NCBI GenBank assembly: GCA_947503305.1
Contig: CANNDF010000001.1
Coordinates: 620,001 to 684,000, forward strand
Source of the DNA: an uncultured Dokdonia sp.
GTDB lineage: Bacteria > Bacteroidota > Bacteroidia > Flavobacteriales > Flavobacteriaceae
DNA: 64,000 nucleotides
Reading direction: 5' to 3'
Position numbers and translations under genes: made by a program. Every line of letters starts with the position of its first letter. The first letter of the stretch is position 1. This document shows positions 9,525 through 20,500 of this stretch, in pieces. The notes under the pieces are model-generated. The model saw only the letters and a program-made list of their open reading frames with translations. It had not been told where the DNA came from and did not search any database.

Positions 9525-10795
9525 TAGGAGGTAAAGTAAAAGCAGGAGCCTTACAGTTTGCCATTTTGATAAGTGTAGTTATTGCGATGGTAATCGCAGC
9601 CTTTATTATGCTTACGTATACACAACTCCAGTTTGCAAAACAGCTTCAGTTTTCTGCATCGTCTATAGAATTATGTCATACGGGAATTGCCTATGCCAAA
9701 AAAGAAAATATTGTATACAATGATACGGTAAGCGTTGTTCTGGAAAACAATGAGCAACAACGCTTACAGCTATTAAAATCTCATTGGGGTATTTTTGATA
9801 AGGTAGTAGCACTGGGAAAGCACAAAAACTTTAGCCATAAAAAGATCGGACTTTTGGGAGGGCAGATGTTACAAAAAGAACGTTCTTCCATTTACTTAGA
9901 AGACACTAACAGCCCGTTGGTACTCGTAGGAAAAACAGCCATATATGGCAATGCGCAATTGCCTCCAAAAGGAGTCAAGGCAGGGGTGATTGCAGGTAAT
10001 TATTACCAAGGAAAAACATTGATTCATGGAGGGGTCAAATTAAATGCAACGACCCTTCCGTTGATACCTGTTGAAAAACGAAGGTATATCCAGCAATTAC
10101 TTTTTGGGCGCTCTCCAGATCAAGATACACTGTATATCCCTGTAAATACAACAGGTGCCATCAAACATACATTTCAAGAAGCATCAAAATGGATGTATAG
10201 CCCTGGGGTAATTACACTAAGGGATCAAGAATTTACAGATAATATAATTATAAAATCAGATACGTTGATACGTGTATCCGCTTTCGCGAAAGCGGAAAAC
10301 ATCTTACTCATTGCCCCACATATTAGTATTGAAGATGGAGTAGCGGGGAGTTTTCAGGCCTTTGCCTCGCAAGCTATTACAGTAGGTAACAATGTGAGGT
10401 TGTCGTATCCATCTGCACTGGTATGTTATGAAGATGAATCTCAGAAGTCCAGAACCAGTTCAACCCCTTCTAATGAGATAAGGATCGGTGCCGATAGTCA
10501 AGTGGAAGGAAGTATTATAGATCTAAGAAATACAAGAGAGAGAATCATCCAGCCTACGATCACACTGGAAGAAACGGCGACCCTTACAGGAGAAATCTAT
10601 AGCGAGGGCGCTGTACAAATACTAGGAACCGTAAGAGGGTCTGTATATACACATCAATTTGCGTCCAAAGCCCGAGGATCTCTGTATCAAAATCATCTTT
10701 ATAACGCAGTGATAGACAGCAGAGATTTTCCTACATCTTTTTGTGGCCTGATGACCGCACAAACCCATTCAAATCTGGTGCAATGGGTTTATTAA
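9521..10795 (+). CDS. Large single-pass protein, PilX/GspK-like position
   Basis: A 424-residue protein with one N-terminal membrane helix (AILISVVIAMVIAAFIML) preceded by a basic leader ending in AG, but with Gln rather than Glu after the presumed cleavage point. It is therefore at best a degenerate prepilin. The rest is exported and rich in beta structure. Residues about 315-385 contain hexapeptide-like turns (IRIGADSQVEG, TLTGEIYSEGAV, ILGTVRGSVY) resembling a bactofilin-like right-handed beta helix. Its place among the minor pseudopilins suggests a GspK/PilX-type tip component, by inference. It overlaps the next gene and contains a perfect 18-bp CTTTCGCGAAAG palindrome. Confidence 0.6.
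   Translation: MIGGKVKAGALQFAILISVVIAMVIAAFIMLTYTQLQFAKQLQFSASSIELCHTGIAYAKKENIVYNDTVSVVLENNEQQRLQLLKSHWGIFDKVVALGKHKNFSHKKIGLLGGQMLQKERSSIYLEDTNSPLVLVGKTAIYGNAQLPPKGVKAGVIAGNYYQGKTLIHGGVKLNATTLPLIPVEKRRYIQQLLFGRSPDQDTLYIPVNTTGAIKHTFQEASKWMYSPGVITLRDQEFTDNIIIKSDTLIRVSAFAKAENILLIAPHISIEDGVAGSFQAFASQAITVGNNVRLSYPSALVCYEDESQKSRTSSTPSNEIRIGADSQVEGSIIDLRNTRERIIQPTITLEETATLTGEIYSEGAVQILGTVRGSVYTHQFASKARGSLYQNHLYNAVIDSRDFPTSFCGLMTAQTHSNLVQWVY
10278..10295. repeat. CCGCTTTCGCGAAAGCGG, perfect 18-bp palindrome
   Basis: Inside the large single-pass protein gene, coding for SAFAKAE in that frame. The longest copy of the palindrome in the window. Confidence 0.7.
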
Positions 10796-11127
10796 AACGT
10801 AAAATAAAAGGAGAAACACTTATAGAAACACTGGTTGCTACCAGTATCATTATTGTGGTATTTGTAATTGCCAGCCTGGTATTAAATAATACGGTAAGAA
10901 CCCTTGCGGCTAAGGATACGTTTGAAGTGAGAAACAGACTGGAAGTATTACAGTATTTATACACTCATAATAAACTTACCCTGCCCTATGATGAAGTGTA
11001 TGACACCTATCAAATTACCATTTATAGTGAAGAAAGTGATCCGGTAGATCTGATTATTTATGAAGCACAACAACCCCATCAAAAAACAAAAATCCGCATT
11101 CAAAAGATAGATGAAACCATACGGTAA
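10783..11127 (+). CDS. Minor pseudopilin
   Basis: A 114-residue protein with a textbook prepilin signal: MGLLKRKIKG followed by mature ETLIE (Glu at +5) and a hydrophobic helix (SIIIVVFVIASLVL). I chose ATG at 10783, inside the end of the upstream gene, because it gives the usual short basic leader; an upstream TTG at 10741 would add 14 unlikely residues. It overlaps the next pseudopilin gene by 17 bases. Confidence 0.8.
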   Translation: MGLLKRKIKGETLIETLVATSIIIVVFVIASLVLNNTVRTLAAKDTFEVRNRLEVLQYLYTHNKLTLPYDEVYDTYQITIYSEESDPVDLIIYEAQQPHQKTKIRIQKIDETIR

Positions 11128-11587
11128 AATAAACGCTTTTACACTCAGTGAAGTACTGGTAGTTCTTGTGATTACCAGTATTGTGGTTGGGATTGCCTTT
11201 GCGGTACTTAATCTGGTAACATTGCAGTTAAATGCGATCCGTACTACCTATGCCAGAAGTACCGAAGTGGCAAAATTTAAACAACGCTTATTGTATGATT
11301 TTGATGCAGCTTCAACCGTTGTATGGGATCTGGAGCATCAGCACTTAGAGATCACCACACCGAGTCAACACATTACCTATGAGGTACTTCCAGACTATGT
11401 ATTAAGAGATAGCGATACGCTTTCTTTTAAAGTAAAACATATCGATTTTTATTATCAGGGAGATACGGTAAAAGAAGGATCTGTCGACGGGATGAATGTA
11501 GCGTTAGAAATGGCAAAAAAACACGTGCAATTTTTTGTTTCCAGAAGATCAGGAGCACGAGATACGATAGAAAGACTATGGGAATAA
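11111..11587 (+). CDS. Minor pseudopilin, GspJ-like
   Basis: A 158-residue protein with prepilin leader MKPYGKINA, cleavage before F10, and mature FTLSEVLVVLVI with Glu at +5. Length and position (last pseudopilin before GspF) fit GspJ/PilW-type minor pseudopilins; the precise class cannot be settled by eye. It overlaps both neighbours, so translation is probably coupled. Confidence 0.8.
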   Translation: MKPYGKINAFTLSEVLVVLVITSIVVGIAFAVLNLVTLQLNAIRTTYARSTEVAKFKQRLLYDFDAASTVVWDLEHQHLEITTPSQHITYEVLPDYVLRDSDTLSFKVKHIDFYYQGDTVKEGSVDGMNVALEMAKKHVQFFVSRRSGARDTIERLWE

Positions 11588-12711
11588 AACTAGACAATCG
11601 TACTACAAACGAGAAGAAGACTTCGTCTGCGATTAGTCTGGACGACCTTCTTAAAAAGGAGATCAAAATTTTTGGGAGCTCTTTTGGGTCCAAGAAAAAA
11701 GAACAGTTTTATACAGAACTCAGTGTATTACTTACCTCAGGAATTAGACTTAAAGACGCATTGTATCTCATTGCATCTTCTCAAAAAAAGAAAGAAGACC
11801 AAGCCTTGTTTACTCAAATAGGAGATGGTATAGTTGCAGGTATTGATTTTTCTGAAATACTGGCAGATCATAAAAACTTCTCTGTCTATGAGCAACACTC
11901 CATACGTATAGGCGAGCAAAGTGGAGCGCTACAAAAAGTCTGTAGTTCACTAGCCGAGTTTTATACACGTAAAAACGAGCAACGTCGCAATCTTATAAGT
12001 GCATTGACCTATCCTGCTATTGTATTAAGTACTGCAATTCTTGCAGTGGTTTTTATGTTACAGTTTGTGGTGCCTATGTTTAAAGATGTGTTTAATCAAA
12101 ACAATGTAGAGTTACCTGCGATTACACAGGTAGTGATTGCCGCATCAGAATGGATAGGACGGTATGGATGGATCATCTTATTAATCCTGGGAGTCTTTAT
12201 CATATCCCAGCGATATCTTACTAAAAAAGTAGGGTACCGTACTAGGAGAGATTTTTTTTTAATGCGATTACCTGCGATAGGCGCTTTTGTAAAAGTATCG
12301 CATATGGCACGTTTTATACAAGCCGTATCCTTATTAGTAAGTACAAAAGTATCCATCCCTCAGAGTATCCATCTTGCGCGAGAAATGATTGATTTTATTC
12401 CTTTAGAAAAAGCATTGGAACAGGTAGAAAATGATATCTTACAGGGGAAGAGCTTGAGCGAAAGCCTGACAACAAATTCCTTGTTTGATCCCAAAATGAT
12501 TGCACTGGTACGTGTAGCCGAAGAGACCAATCAGACTGAATTTGTTTTTTCCAGACTTAATGAGCAGTACAACCAGCAAGTAGTACAACAATCCAAACTA
12601 TTTTCTACACTACTAGAACCCTTTATTATTGTCACTGTAGGGATTATTGTGGCCTTTATTCTGGTAGCTATGTACCTCCCTATGTTTGAACTGGGGAATG
12701 TATTAAAGTAA
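11578..12711 (+). CDS. gspF: GspF/PilC inner-membrane platform protein
   Basis: A 377-residue protein with two repeated GspF domains. Each has a cytoplasmic helical bundle containing F-x-x-x-L-x-x-L-x-x-S-G-I/V patterns (QFYTELSVLLTSGI, FIQAVSLLVSTKVS). Three membrane segments lie near residues 142-166, 194-212 and 350-372. GspF couples the ATPase to pseudopilus growth. It is the last gene of the 791-12711 operon; about 530 bases separate it from the RHS pair. Confidence 0.93.
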   Translation: MGIKLDNRTTNEKKTSSAISLDDLLKKEIKIFGSSFGSKKKEQFYTELSVLLTSGIRLKDALYLIASSQKKKEDQALFTQIGDGIVAGIDFSEILADHKNFSVYEQHSIRIGEQSGALQKVCSSLAEFYTRKNEQRRNLISALTYPAIVLSTAILAVVFMLQFVVPMFKDVFNQNNVELPAITQVVIAASEWIGRYGWIILLILGVFIISQRYLTKKVGYRTRRDFFLMRLPAIGAFVKVSHMARFIQAVSLLVSTKVSIPQSIHLAREMIDFIPLEKALEQVENDILQGKSLSESLTTNSLFDPKMIALVRVAEETNQTEFVFSRLNEQYNQQVVQQSKLFSTLLEPFIIVTVGIIVAFILVAMYLPMFELGNVLK

Positions 12712-13243
12712 ATCCTTGATTTTAAACGTGTTAAAAAACCGTTTATTCGGTATATCCTACAGTTATTCTCTATATCGCCCGAATATTACATGAGTAAGTG
12801 ATTTCTTACATAATGTAAAAATTTACTGTATCTTTCACTCACAAATACAGAACATTTTTTTAGGCTTAAAGACAATTATACTGTGTATGAATAGGATATG
12901 AGCCTATCCTGCAAAGACAGGAATCTAACAAGAATTTGATAGCAAAAAGCTTGTAATTTTAAGAAAAAAGAGGTTACTTTATGACATAATTAAGGGGAAA
13001 TTCAACATACATATGATGGCTATTATTACAGATATGCGGTATCTATTTATGGATACGTTTACTTAAAAAATAGTTGCGTTTACACACTCAATCAGTTACT
13101 TCACACAGTACTGCTTTATTATACTTTTCCTTATTTATAAGTTTAGAACCTTTAACAACACAATGATGTACAAATGCGTCTCATTGCGGTTGTATATCCG
13201 TAAAAAGAAATTTTACAATACTAACTATATATACGCTCTTTTA
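12712..13243. other. Intergenic region upstream of the RHS pair
   Basis: About 530 AT-rich bases without a convincing gene. It presumably contains the terminator of the secretion operon and the promoter of the RHS genes. I could not pick out a strong hairpin plus T-run or a clear TAnnTTTG box. Confidence 0.45.
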
Positions 13244-16200
13244 ATGAATAAACTCACATTAATCGCACTGCTCTTTTTTTCGATAGTCGTAAGTGCACAG
13301 GACAACAACATCGACCCTGATTACCTAAAGGAAAATATTCCTGCAAGCCCGGAAGCGGCAAGCTTGGGGACCTATGGGGAGATCGGGACCAATCCGTATA
13401 ACGGTAAGATCAATCTCTCTATTCCTATACATGCTGTGGCTTTAGAAGGACTCAGTATCCCGATACAGCTATCGTATGATTCTGGTGGGATACGTCCCAA
13501 TGCCGATGCCAGTTGGGTAGGAATGAACTGGTCCTTAACGGCAAATGCCGCTATTACCAGAACCATTTTTGGGAATGACGACCTTAACGAGAATGTGGTG
13601 CCTAATGCCTCGGGAGATATCTCGGCCTTTATATATAATGATATGATGGTCCAAGAAACCTCGAGCGGAGTGCCTTTTGTCCCTCAAGCAGATGTCATAG
13701 ATGTACACTCCAGTTATGGTATAAGTCTTGCTTCTACCGCAGCTGAAACCTATGCAGATACACAGCCTGATATTTTTGATGTCTCTATTTTTGGGAAGAG
13801 TTATAAGTTCCGATTAAACAAAAGAGTCTGGCCTGCAACTACAGTGACAGGACATGTGTTTAATAATAGCTACGCAACGGTAGAATATGATCTGGTCAAT
13901 CAATCATTTACGATAGAAGACGATCGTGGTTTTACCTTTTACTTTACCACCAAAGATTATACTTCGACCATCAGTTCCTCTCGATCCAGTGTGCCTGACA
14001 ATGCTACTTCTAATGTAAAAGAGCATACCATAGACGGACTCAAAGACGATAGTAATCTCAATGAAAATACTGCTATCAGTAGCTGGTTACTGGATAGGAT
14101 TGTAAGCCCTCAGGGCAATGAGATTTTATATGACTATGAAGAAGGACTGCACTTTACCTTTCCTACCTATTCCGGGCGGGTGATTTTTAGAGAAAACCTC
14201 ATAGATCAGGGCGATGAAATGGGAGAAAACTATTCGACTTCTAATAATAAGTTTACGGCTTCTATGTCTATCATACATAGCAATTACCTCTCTAAGATCT
14301 CGGGAGATTTTGGGAGTGTAGATTTTATAGGATTGCAAGACCGAAGAGATCTGGTACATGGCAATGACCTGACCACGATATTTCCCGATCCATTTTCTCC
14401 TTCTTTTACCTATACGACTCGAAAAGGAGATGGTACGATAGTGACTATACGAGAAAACCATGGGACCACAAGTAGTGTACCTACCTCTCAACGACTATCT
14501 GCTATAGCCATTAAAGACTATAACAATCAGAGTGTCAAAAATATAAGCTTTGATCATGGGTATTATAATGATGGAGTTGCTGCAGGGGTAGAAGCCCAGC
14601 ATCTCAGATTGCGTCTGGATGGCGTCACTGTAGAAGACAAAGAGTATAGTTTTACCTATGATACCTCAGGATCTTTACCTGCCAAAGGAACCTTAAACAC
14701 CGACTTTTGGGGATTTTATAATGGCGCAAATAATGCTATTGATGTACCGAGTATCGGACGGTTTGGAACCACACAAACAGGAACTACAAATAGCCCTATA
14801 GGGTCTGATCCTAATGTAATTTATGAGAATATAGGACAATCGTATTTTAATCTGGATGGAGGTGATAGAGGCGCCGACTTCACCTATGGAAAAATAGGGA
14901 GTTTGATCAAAGTACAGTATCCTACAGGAGGATCTTCATCGTTTGCCTATGAAGGCAATAAGGCTTTGGTAAATGGACCAACCCCTTATGTTGTGACCGA
15001 TTATTTTGAGAGTAGTGGACGTATGCGATGGACCAACCTGATCGATGAAGACCAATACAAGTTTACCTATCAATATTTAAAACATGCCGAACGGCCTGAT
15101 TATAACTTTTTTGATTATAGATTTGATCCAGGTACAACTACAGAGTCGACCCCCATAAATATAAGTGGAGGTGATGGATCTAGCCCTGTTTTTACAGTAG
15201 ATAATGGGATAGGGAGTGTAAATGGCCAAGGAGCCCTTTATTATATATATGGAGATGATAATATAGATCTTTATTTTGATGAATCTAAGTACTATGTCCA
15301 AGATGTATCTAATCCTTCTAACGTATATACATTGTTTTATTTTGGAGACTGGGAAAACAGTTATGGACTGCATCAAACGGAATCCCCTATCGGAACTAGT
15401 ACGGTAGTAATACCTTCTGGATCGTATAGGTTGTTTAGAACTCCAGAGTATGAAGATGGTGTTCCAGGTGTTGTTTTGTTACCAGAAGATTTTACACTTA
15501 CTCATACAGTTCCTGACACCAGTGATCCTGATTTACCTCAATTTTTAGAAGAATTCCCAATAGGAGGCTTACGTATCAAAACCATTACCAATACGAGTAA
15601 CGACGGGGCTTTTATCAATAAAAAGCATTTTGACTATTCATTTCCTGGTGTTTCAGAAGATGTATCCAGTTCTGGAAAACTAATGGATGAACTTATATTT
15701 CATTCCAAATATTCGGGGTTCAACTCGTATACTCCTTCACACCCTGGGTATGGTGTGGCTGGTGGTGATGGAATAGGGGTTAATATTACTTCCAATAATA
15801 ATATACGTCAAAACCCTAGTGCACAAGGATCACATATCGGGTATTCTTTTGTACGAGAGCGATCGGTAGATAAGGATGACAATATTCTGGCAATCATTGA
15901 TCGTAGTTTTATGAATGAATCTAATCGCTATCATAAAGAGTCTTTTGAAAGTATTTTTTATTGGAATGACACCTATCCTTGGGAATCCATAAAGTATGTA
16001 GAAGCCAGAAATGTCATTATGCTGGGGATGGATCCAAAAATAAGTTTTGAAGCCAGTAATGGGAATGTCCTCACAGAATCCCATTACGATTGTACAGAGG
16101 TATTACAACGTAGTGTTCAAAATGAATACGAATCTTTACTCATCAATCGTGACCTTACTCATTATTCCAACTTTAATGGGATTCCGTATTTGCCTTCCGA

Positions 16201-17524
16201 AAGTGATAATGACGCTCCCTGGTATGAAAACGGAGATACCTATATCACTTACCAACAGCCTAATGCCTATGCACAAACATCGGTATTGACCTATTCGGAG
16301 TCGGTCGATTATTTAGACAATGGCCAGGTATATACCCACCAATACAATACCTATGACACTGAGAGTCAAAACATGGTGAGTTCTGAAACCGTGGTAAGCG
16401 ATGGAGAGTCCAGAATCACAAAATACTATTATCCTAATGACTCAGAAGTCTGGGATGATAGTGATATAGCACATTTACGTGCCGATAAACAATACAACCA
16501 GATTGTGATGTCCGAGGCCTATGTCAATGATCAAAAACTGGCTACCAGTAGACTGTATTTTTCTAAGAATTTTGATACGGGAGATCGTCCACTGGTCACC
16601 TCTTCCAATAGAGGTAAAGGGACAACGGCACCAGAACCTCGTGCCTTGTATGAAAAGTATGATGATGATGGGCATGTTTTACAAAGCCGCTTGGAAAACG
16701 GAACACCTGTAAGTTATATCTGGGGGTATAACAACCAGCATGTAATTGCCAAGGTACAGAATGCTACCTATGCACAGATAAGTACCTATGTGGCCAACTT
16801 ACAATCCCTTTCAGACAGTGATACTACGAGTTGTCTGGGTGATGGTGGATGTAATGAGCAAACTTTGCGAGCAGCCCTTAATGACTTGCGCACACAATCC
16901 AGCCTGTCAGAAGCTCAGATTACTACCTATACCTACGACCCCTTAGTGGGAGTTACCAGTATTACAGACCCGCGCGGGAGTATTGTATATTATACCTATG
17001 ACACCTTTAATAGGCTGGAAGCTGTCTATGATCAGAATAACAAGCTTCTGAGTAAAAACGAGTACAATATCAACCATGACTTACTAGCCACACAAGGAGA
17101 AGATGCACTGGGGGTCGCTGCCTGTGGTAGCAATCTGGCCGATGATCCCGGAGGTCCTGGCGGCGATGGCCCTTTTGAAGAAGATACAGGCGGTCGGATG
17201 GCAGATAATACCATTGTACTGGATGGAACGTCTTATCCAGATCTTAGCAATGCGATAGACCTTATCGATACCCAGACCGTAGGGGATGATGTGACCTTGT
17301 ATTATCAGGCTTTCCCTTATGGAGGTTCTGGAAATCTTATGTACCGATGGAAGATCAAAGGAGAGACCTTTACGCCCTATAGCTCCAGTCCCACATGGAC
17401 CCGTGTCTTTGAGTGTGATACCGAAGATGCACGCGGTATCGAAGTGATATGTGAAGTAAAAGATATGACCCTTAACCTTACAGAACGTAGCAGACTACGT
17501 CACGTAGTATTGTGTAATAACTAA
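13244..17524 (+). CDS. Large RHS/YD-repeat exported protein (first of pair)
   Basis: A 1426-residue protein with a Sec signal peptide (MNKLTLIALLFFSIVVSAQ). I prefer ATG at 13244; a frame from 13163 adds 27 basic residues that would bury the signal. The N-terminal part has the SpvB/TcaC-like opening seen in Bacteroidota RHS proteins (NPYNGKINLSIPIHAVALEG, ADASWVGMNWSL). It then has a long beta-rich barrel and YD-type motifs near the end (TYTYDPLVGVTSITDPRG, YTYDTFNRLE). The last 100 residues form an Ig-like domain (YRWKIKGE, C-E-V-K-D). There is no RHS core or toxin tip, so it likely acts as partner or shell for the RHS protein encoded 14 bases downstream. Confidence 0.85.
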   Translation: MNKLTLIALLFFSIVVSAQDNNIDPDYLKENIPASPEAASLGTYGEIGTNPYNGKINLSIPIHAVALEGLSIPIQLSYDSGGIRPNADASWVGMNWSLTANAAITRTIFGNDDLNENVVPNASGDISAFIYNDMMVQETSSGVPFVPQADVIDVHSSYGISLASTAAETYADTQPDIFDVSIFGKSYKFRLNKRVWPATTVTGHVFNNSYATVEYDLVNQSFTIEDDRGFTFYFTTKDYTSTISSSRSSVPDNATSNVKEHTIDGLKDDSNLNENTAISSWLLDRIVSPQGNEILYDYEEGLHFTFPTYSGRVIFRENLIDQGDEMGENYSTSNNKFTASMSIIHSNYLSKISGDFGSVDFIGLQDRRDLVHGNDLTTIFPDPFSPSFTYTTRKGDGTIVTIRENHGTTSSVPTSQRLSAIAIKDYNNQSVKNISFDHGYYNDGVAAGVEAQHLRLRLDGVTVEDKEYSFTYDTSGSLPAKGTLNTDFWGFYNGANNAIDVPSIGRFGTTQTGTTNSPIGSDPNVIYENIGQSYFNLDGGDRGADFTYGKIGSLIKVQYPTGGSSSFAYEGNKALVNGPTPYVVTDYFESSGRMRWTNLIDEDQYKFTYQYLKHAERPDYNFFDYRFDPGTTTESTPINISGGDGSSPVFTVDNGIGSVNGQGALYYIYGDDNIDLYFDESKYYVQDVSNPSNVYTLFYFGDWENSYGLHQTESPIGTSTVVIPSGSYRLFRTPEYEDGVPGVVLLPEDFTLTHTVPDTSDPDLPQFLEEFPIGGLRIKTITNTSNDGAFINKKHFDYSFPGVSEDVSSSGKLMDELIFHSKYSGFNSYTPSHPGYGVAGGDGIGVNITSNNNIRQNPSAQGSHIGYSFVRERSVDKDDNILAIIDRSFMNESNRYHKESFESIFYWNDTYPWESIKYVEARNVIMLGMDPKISFEASNGNVLTESHYDCTEVLQRSVQNEYESLLINRDLTHYSNFNGIPYLPSESDNDAPWYENGDTYITYQQPNAYAQTSVLTYSESVDYLDNGQVYTHQYNTYDTESQNMVSSETVVSDGESRITKYYYPNDSEVWDDSDIAHLRADKQYNQIVMSEAYVNDQKLATSRLYFSKNFDTGDRPLVTSSNRGKGTTAPEPRALYEKYDDDGHVLQSRLENGTPVSYIWGYNNQHVIAKVQNATYAQISTYVANLQSLSDSDTTSCLGDGGCNEQTLRAALNDLRTQSSLSEAQITTYTYDPLVGVTSITDPRGSIVYYTYDTFNRLEAVYDQNNKLLSKNEYNINHDLLATQGEDALGVAACGSNLADDPGGPGGDGPFEEDTGGRMADNTIVLDGTSYPDLSNAIDLIDTQTVGDDVTLYYQAFPYGGSGNLMYRWKIKGETFTPYSSSPTWTRVFECDTEDARGIEVICEVKDMTLNLTERSRLRHVVLCNN

Positions 17525-17538
17525 TAAAAACATCCAGA

Positions 17539-20500
17539 ATGAAAAAGCTATTTCAAATCATCGCTCTAGTATTTCCGATCTTAGTTATTGGACAGACTGC
17601 GACAGAAAATTATGTAAAGACCACAGCCTATAAAGTGGCCACAGAAACAGGCACTGTAGACGAGAGTCAGAAAACACAGAGCATTACCTATTATGATGGT
17701 ATCGGGAGGCCTAAGCAGGCTATCTCCTATCAGGCAGGCGGAAATCAGGAAGATATTATCCAGCATATGGAGTATGACGCTTTGGGAAGAACCCCAAAAG
17801 AGTACTTACCCTTTGCAAGCTCTACAGCCGTAATCCTTCCTGATCCTTTGCAAGTGAGAGCACCGGCGACATTAAAAACAGCCATAGAGACCTTTTATGA
17901 CACAGAAAAATATGAGTATACCCAAAACCCGTATAGTGAGACCCGTTTTGAACCCTCGGCATTAAGCAGGCCTTTAGAGCAAGGTGCTCCCGGAAACTCC
18001 TGGGCCGTAAATGATACCCTGGATACCGATCATACCATCAAGTTTACGTATAGAACCAATACCGATACCGATGCGGTACATAACTTTAGAGTTACTTTTA
18101 TAGCAGGCAATACCGAAACTCCCGATCTCACGTTAAACGGAATCGTAGCAGAAGGAGAACTGTATGCAAATACAACCAAAGATGAAAACTGGACCCCTTC
18201 CAGTGGCGATGATGCTACGGTAATAGAGTATACCAATAAAAAAGGTCAGGTGATCCTCAAGCGTACTTTTGCGGCCAGTATCCCTCATGATACCTACTAT
18301 GTATATGATGATTATGGCAACCTTACCTATGTCCTGTCTCCAGAAGCCAGTGCACAGATGGTAAGTGGCGGGGTACTCGTTTCTAATTATAGCGCCATTC
18401 TTGGCCGATTAGGGTATCAGTATGTCTATGATTACCGCAACCGACTGGTAGAGAAAAAAATCCCTGCCAAAGGGTGGGAATATATTGTCTACAATCTGTT
18501 AGACCAACCTGTATTAACACAAGATGCCCGCTTGCGCGAAAATCACCAATGGCTCCTTACCAAATATGACCCGATAGGAAGAGTTGCTTTTACAGGGATC
18601 GTCACCAAAGACGAGAGCAGAATCTGGATGCAAAACACAGCAAAAAATACAACAGCCTATCCGACGGTATATGAGACACGGGTAAGCATTAGTAATACCG
18701 TAGCAGGAACGCCTATGTATTACAGCAATCAAAGCTTTCCTGTAGGATCGGTATCAGAAATACTCACAGTTAATTACTATGATGATTATATAGACCATGC
18801 AGGACTTATACTTCCTACCGAGGTCTATGGACAGACTATAACCACAGAAACTCAAAGCTTACCTACCGTATCCCGAGTACGTGTATTGGGGACCGATGAA
18901 TGGATCACCAGCCTGACAGGTTATGATGAAAAAGCACGACCTATCTATAGCATGAGTAAGAATGAGTATCTGGATACTCAGGATACCTCTGAGACCTTGC
19001 TGGACTTTACAGGAAAGGCCTTGCAAAGTAGATCGGTACATAACAAAAGTACCCACCAGCCCGTCACGACAACAGACTTTTTTACCTATGACCATCAGGA
19101 CAGACTGGCGACTCACTTACAACAGATCAATGAGGAACCTGTACAGCTTATTGCCAGTAATACCTATGATGAACTGGGACAACTCGTAAGTAAAAAAGTA
19201 GGAGGACAACTCTTTGAAAGTGGATATACAGATTTAGTAAATGTAGATGTTACGGAACAGGGAGTGATTACCAAAACCCATAATTCAAATAGTTTTAATG
19301 CAGGGATGGCCACCATTGGAAAATTAGAAGGTGACGGCGGACTTTCTTTTAAGATGCTTACTCCCGATGCTACGATGATCGTAGGACTTAATGATACAAA
19401 TACGAGCCATAGCTCTCCTTTTGATGGAAATTACTTACTGCGTTTTGATGACGACCATAATGGTCAAGGGTATCGCTGTCGGGTATACATCCGACCTCTA
19501 GCAGGAGGATCGGCGGTATTTAAAGCCATACGTTACTATCAAGATGGAGATAATACTTTTGCAATAGAAAGAGAAGGAGATGATCTGAATTACATACATA
19601 ATGGAGAAGTGTTTTATTCTGAAGCATTGGAAGATCCGAGTATCCCGCTTATTGGAGATATAGGGTTTTATTCTTCGCACTCTTCTATTAGTAATTTGAA
19701 TTTTTATGCCACTACCATTGATAAGAGTTTACAAGACGTAGATTATAAGTATAATATACGAGGATGGCTTACCGATATTAATAATGTAAATGCGCAGGCA
19801 AAAGATGATAAGCTATTTAATTTTCATATCAATTATGATGGGGCGATAGAAGGCGATGCGGGAGACCCAGGAAAAGCCATACCGTTATACAATGGGAATA
19901 TCTCACAGACGGTATGGAGTACTGCAAATACAGATGCTCAAAAACGAGGCTATGGCTATAGCTATGATGCTCTTAATCGTATTACAACCGCCTATAGTTA
20001 TAAAGGGAGTACTCTTACGAGTATAGATAATTTTAGTGTCTGGGGGATAGGCTATGACCAGAATGGCAATATCCTTGGGATTAACCGTAATGGTACTAAT
20101 GACATAGGACTGACCACTCGTATGGATGAACTTACGTATACCTATGTAGGCAACCAGTTACAAACGGTCTCAGAAAGTGCTACCTCCACTATTAAAAACC
20201 AAGGCTTCTTTGATGGTAATACCGTAGGAGATGACTATGTATATGATCTTAATGGCAATATGACAGAAGACAAGAATAAAGGGATCACCAGTATTGCCTA
20301 TAACCACTTAAACTTACCGACAGAAGTGGTGATTAATGGGCTAGATATAGAGGGTAATTTTAAAAAAGGAAGCATTATCTATACCTATGATGCCACAGGG
20401 GTAAAACAGGAAAAAAAGGTAATAGATGAATTAGACAACTCTATTGTACAAACCTATTATGCAAATGGGTATCTTTATAAGGTACAAAACAATGTAGAAG

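Noticed and set aside
9521-10795. Calling the large single-pass protein a T9SS cargo or bactofilin
   Set aside because: There is no C-terminal T9SS sorting domain, and bactofilins are cytosolic and much shorter; only the turns look similar.
12712-13243. Searched for CRISPR, tRNA or small genes in the gap before the RHS pair
   Set aside because: No regularly spaced repeats, no tRNA cloverleaf and no gene-like frame were seen. The same search gave no CRISPR array or tRNA/rRNA anywhere in the window.
14126-14491. Open frame on the minus strand inside the first RHS gene
   Set aside because: It lies fully within a well-supported plus-strand gene, has unlikely composition (Cys, Arg and Ser runs) and no start context. 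The same holds for other antisense frames in 2351-2533, 4424-4831, 5066-5386, 15077-15376 and 20554-20826.
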